DNA of 64,000 bases. Origin: Peptostreptococcus canis (lineage in GTDB: Bacteria > Bacillota > Clostridia > Peptostreptococcales > Peptostreptococcaceae). The position numbers and the translations under genes are program-made. The stretch is from contig NZ_JABGBW010000001.1 of the NCBI RefSeq assembly GCF_014229965.1, positions 201,769 to 265,768 of the forward strand, written 5' to 3'. A model generated the notes under the pieces. The model had not been told where the DNA came from. It ran no database searches and saw only the letters and a program-made list of their open reading frames with translations. Below are positions 63,214-64,000 of the stretch, piece after piece; within the stretch, counting starts at the first letter, position 1, and each line of letters starts with the position of its first letter.

Positions 63214-63285
63214 TTATTTTAGATAATTTGTAGATAAGTAGTATTTTAAATTCTTATGAATGAAAAAAATATTTATATTATATTA

Positions 63286-63316
63286 AAAGGGGCTTTTGAG
63301 TCAGCCCCTTTATTTT
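63286..63316. terminator. Terminator between the metal operon and the FNT gene
   Basis: AAAGGGGCT (63286-63294) and AGCCCCTTT (63303-63311) form a 9-bp stem with an 8-base loop followed by ATTTT. It lies between convergent genes and is probably used from both sides. Confidence 0.8.
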
Positions 63317-63360
63317 ATAAATTGTCTATTAATCTATTAACTAGTAAAAGTCCTATAAAT

Positions 63361-64000
63361 TTACTTAGTTTTGAAAGTGTATATAGAACAACCGACGAAA
63401 AATACACCTCCAATAATATTTCCTATTGTTGCTATGATCAGAGAATAAATAGCCTGTCCAAAAGTGATAGTAGTTATGTTTTTTGCAAATAGAGCTATAG
63501 AAAATACAGTCATATTTGCGATACTATGTTCGAACCCTGATACGACAAAAGTAAATAAACACATAATTATTAAAAGAATTTTTGCTGCATCATTTTGGGT
63601 TCTGGTTGTTATTAATACAGCAAGACAAACAATGAAGTTACAAAGAATAGCTCTTCCGAATAGCTGAAAAACTGGAATAGTGGCTTTCATTTTTGCTACT
63701 TCACCAAAAAACTCAGCTGATGGATTAGTGGAAACCAGTCCTGAAATAACAAAAATAATGGATAGTATTATAGCTCCTAATAAGTTGCCTATCCAACTAT
63801 ATATCCATACATTAATCAAGTCTGTAAAGCTTATTTTTTTATCAAGTTTTCCTATTGTCATAATGAGATTATTGCCGGTAAATAGTTCTGTTCCGGTAAA
63901 GATTACTAGTGTAAGAGCAATAGTAAAGGTTAATCCCATTATAAGTTTAGTAGCCGGACTCTCTGAAGTTGATATAAGAGCTCCGGAAATAAAAGAAGAT
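63361..64000 (-). CDS. Formate/nitrite transporter family protein (5' end outside the window)
   Basis: The visible 213 residues run off the window end: the frame stays open from the ATG at 63939 to 64000 (SSFISGALISTSESPATKLIMG). The family feature GTELFTGNNL and the repeats of hydrophobic helices with ISGLVSTNPSAEF and FVVSGFEHSIANM fit FNT channels, which form pentamers for formate, nitrite or hydrosulfide. About 50 N-terminal residues are probably missing. The last residues are KTK. Substrate type cannot be resolved from this fragment. Confidence 0.88.
   Translation of the reverse strand, partial: SSFISGALISTSESPATKLIMGLTFTIALTLVIFTGTELFTGNNLIMTIGKLDKKISFTDLINVWIYSWIGNLLGAIILSIIFVISGLVSTNPSAEFFGEVAKMKATIPVFQLFGRAILCNFIVCLAVLITTRTQNDAAKILLIIMCLFTFVVSGFEHSIANMTVFSIALFAKNITTITFGQAIYSLIIATIGNIIGGVFFVGCSIYTFKTK

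Noticed and set aside
63256-63492. Small plus-strand frame after the DtxR-family gene
   Set aside because: It crosses the terminator at 63286-63316 and overlaps the FNT gene in antisense, and it has no family features.
1-64000. Insertion sequences, prophage, CRISPR arrays and tRNA genes
   Set aside because: No transposase, integrase or phage proteins, no regularly spaced repeats and no cloverleaf-like sequence with CCA-type ends were seen on either strand.

Overview
The DNA is AT-rich (roughly 30% GC by eye). It has strong AGGAGG-type ribosome binding sites, TTGACA/TATAAT promoters, surface proteins anchored by cell-wall-binding repeat 2 (CWB2) modules, and a complete oxygen-independent cobalamin gene set. 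Together these point to an anaerobic low-GC Gram-positive bacterium of the class Clostridia (Peptostreptococcales/Tissierellales-like). The species cannot be named from the sequence alone. No rRNA, tRNA, CRISPR array, prophage or insertion sequence was seen.

Region 1 (1-12010) is an accessory export and regulation region. A TetR gene with a consensus promoter and a 23-bp operator leads an operon of an MFS efflux pump, a MacB/FtsX-type permease broken by a single-base frameshift, and its ATPase. A leftward cassette follows: small membrane protein, XRE regulator and M23 peptidase, with paired operator-like sites at its promoter. A second TetR gene precedes two half-size ABC exporters and an MptD-type ECF S component that lacks its N-terminus.

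Region 2 (12011-28112) carries two very large secreted CWB2 proteins: a 1411-residue adhesin-like protein and a 1940-residue-class subtilisin. Between them lie DJ-1/PfpI, GpmA, an FMN reductase, a SWIM zinc-finger protein and a YbjQ gene. A decayed copy of the YbjQ gene and of its terminator lies on the far side of the protease, so direct repeats flank the protease gene.

Region 3 (28113-33065) is housekeeping: a CaiB/BaiF-family gene, acpS, a split transketolase and a CtpA protease.

Region 4 (33161-50416) is a 17-kb, one-directional cobalamin cluster in the order cobT-cobU-cobS-cobC-cbiP-cbiA-cbiB-cobD-pduX-cbiC-cbiD-cbiE-cbiT-cbiF-cbiG-cbiH-cbiJ-cbiK-cbiL-flavodoxin. It covers cobalt insertion through nucleotide-loop assembly, including synthesis of the aminopropanol linker. 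The striking anomaly is CbiP (cobyric acid synthase): its glutamine amidotransferase domain is missing while the short C-terminal tail normally found after that domain remains. No cobalamin riboswitch is visible ahead of the cluster.

Region 5 (50417-56911) holds an OpuA-type glycine betaine importer, with substrate-binding protein and permease fused, divergent from TrkA/TrkH potassium uptake. It is an osmoadaptation locus.

Region 6 (56912-64000) holds a mycothione/dihydrolipoamide reductase-like flavoprotein, a Tro/Mnt-type metal ABC importer (binding protein, ATPase, two permeases) and a DtxR-family regulator whose primary metal-binding ligands appear substituted. A formate/nitrite transporter gene is cut by the window end.
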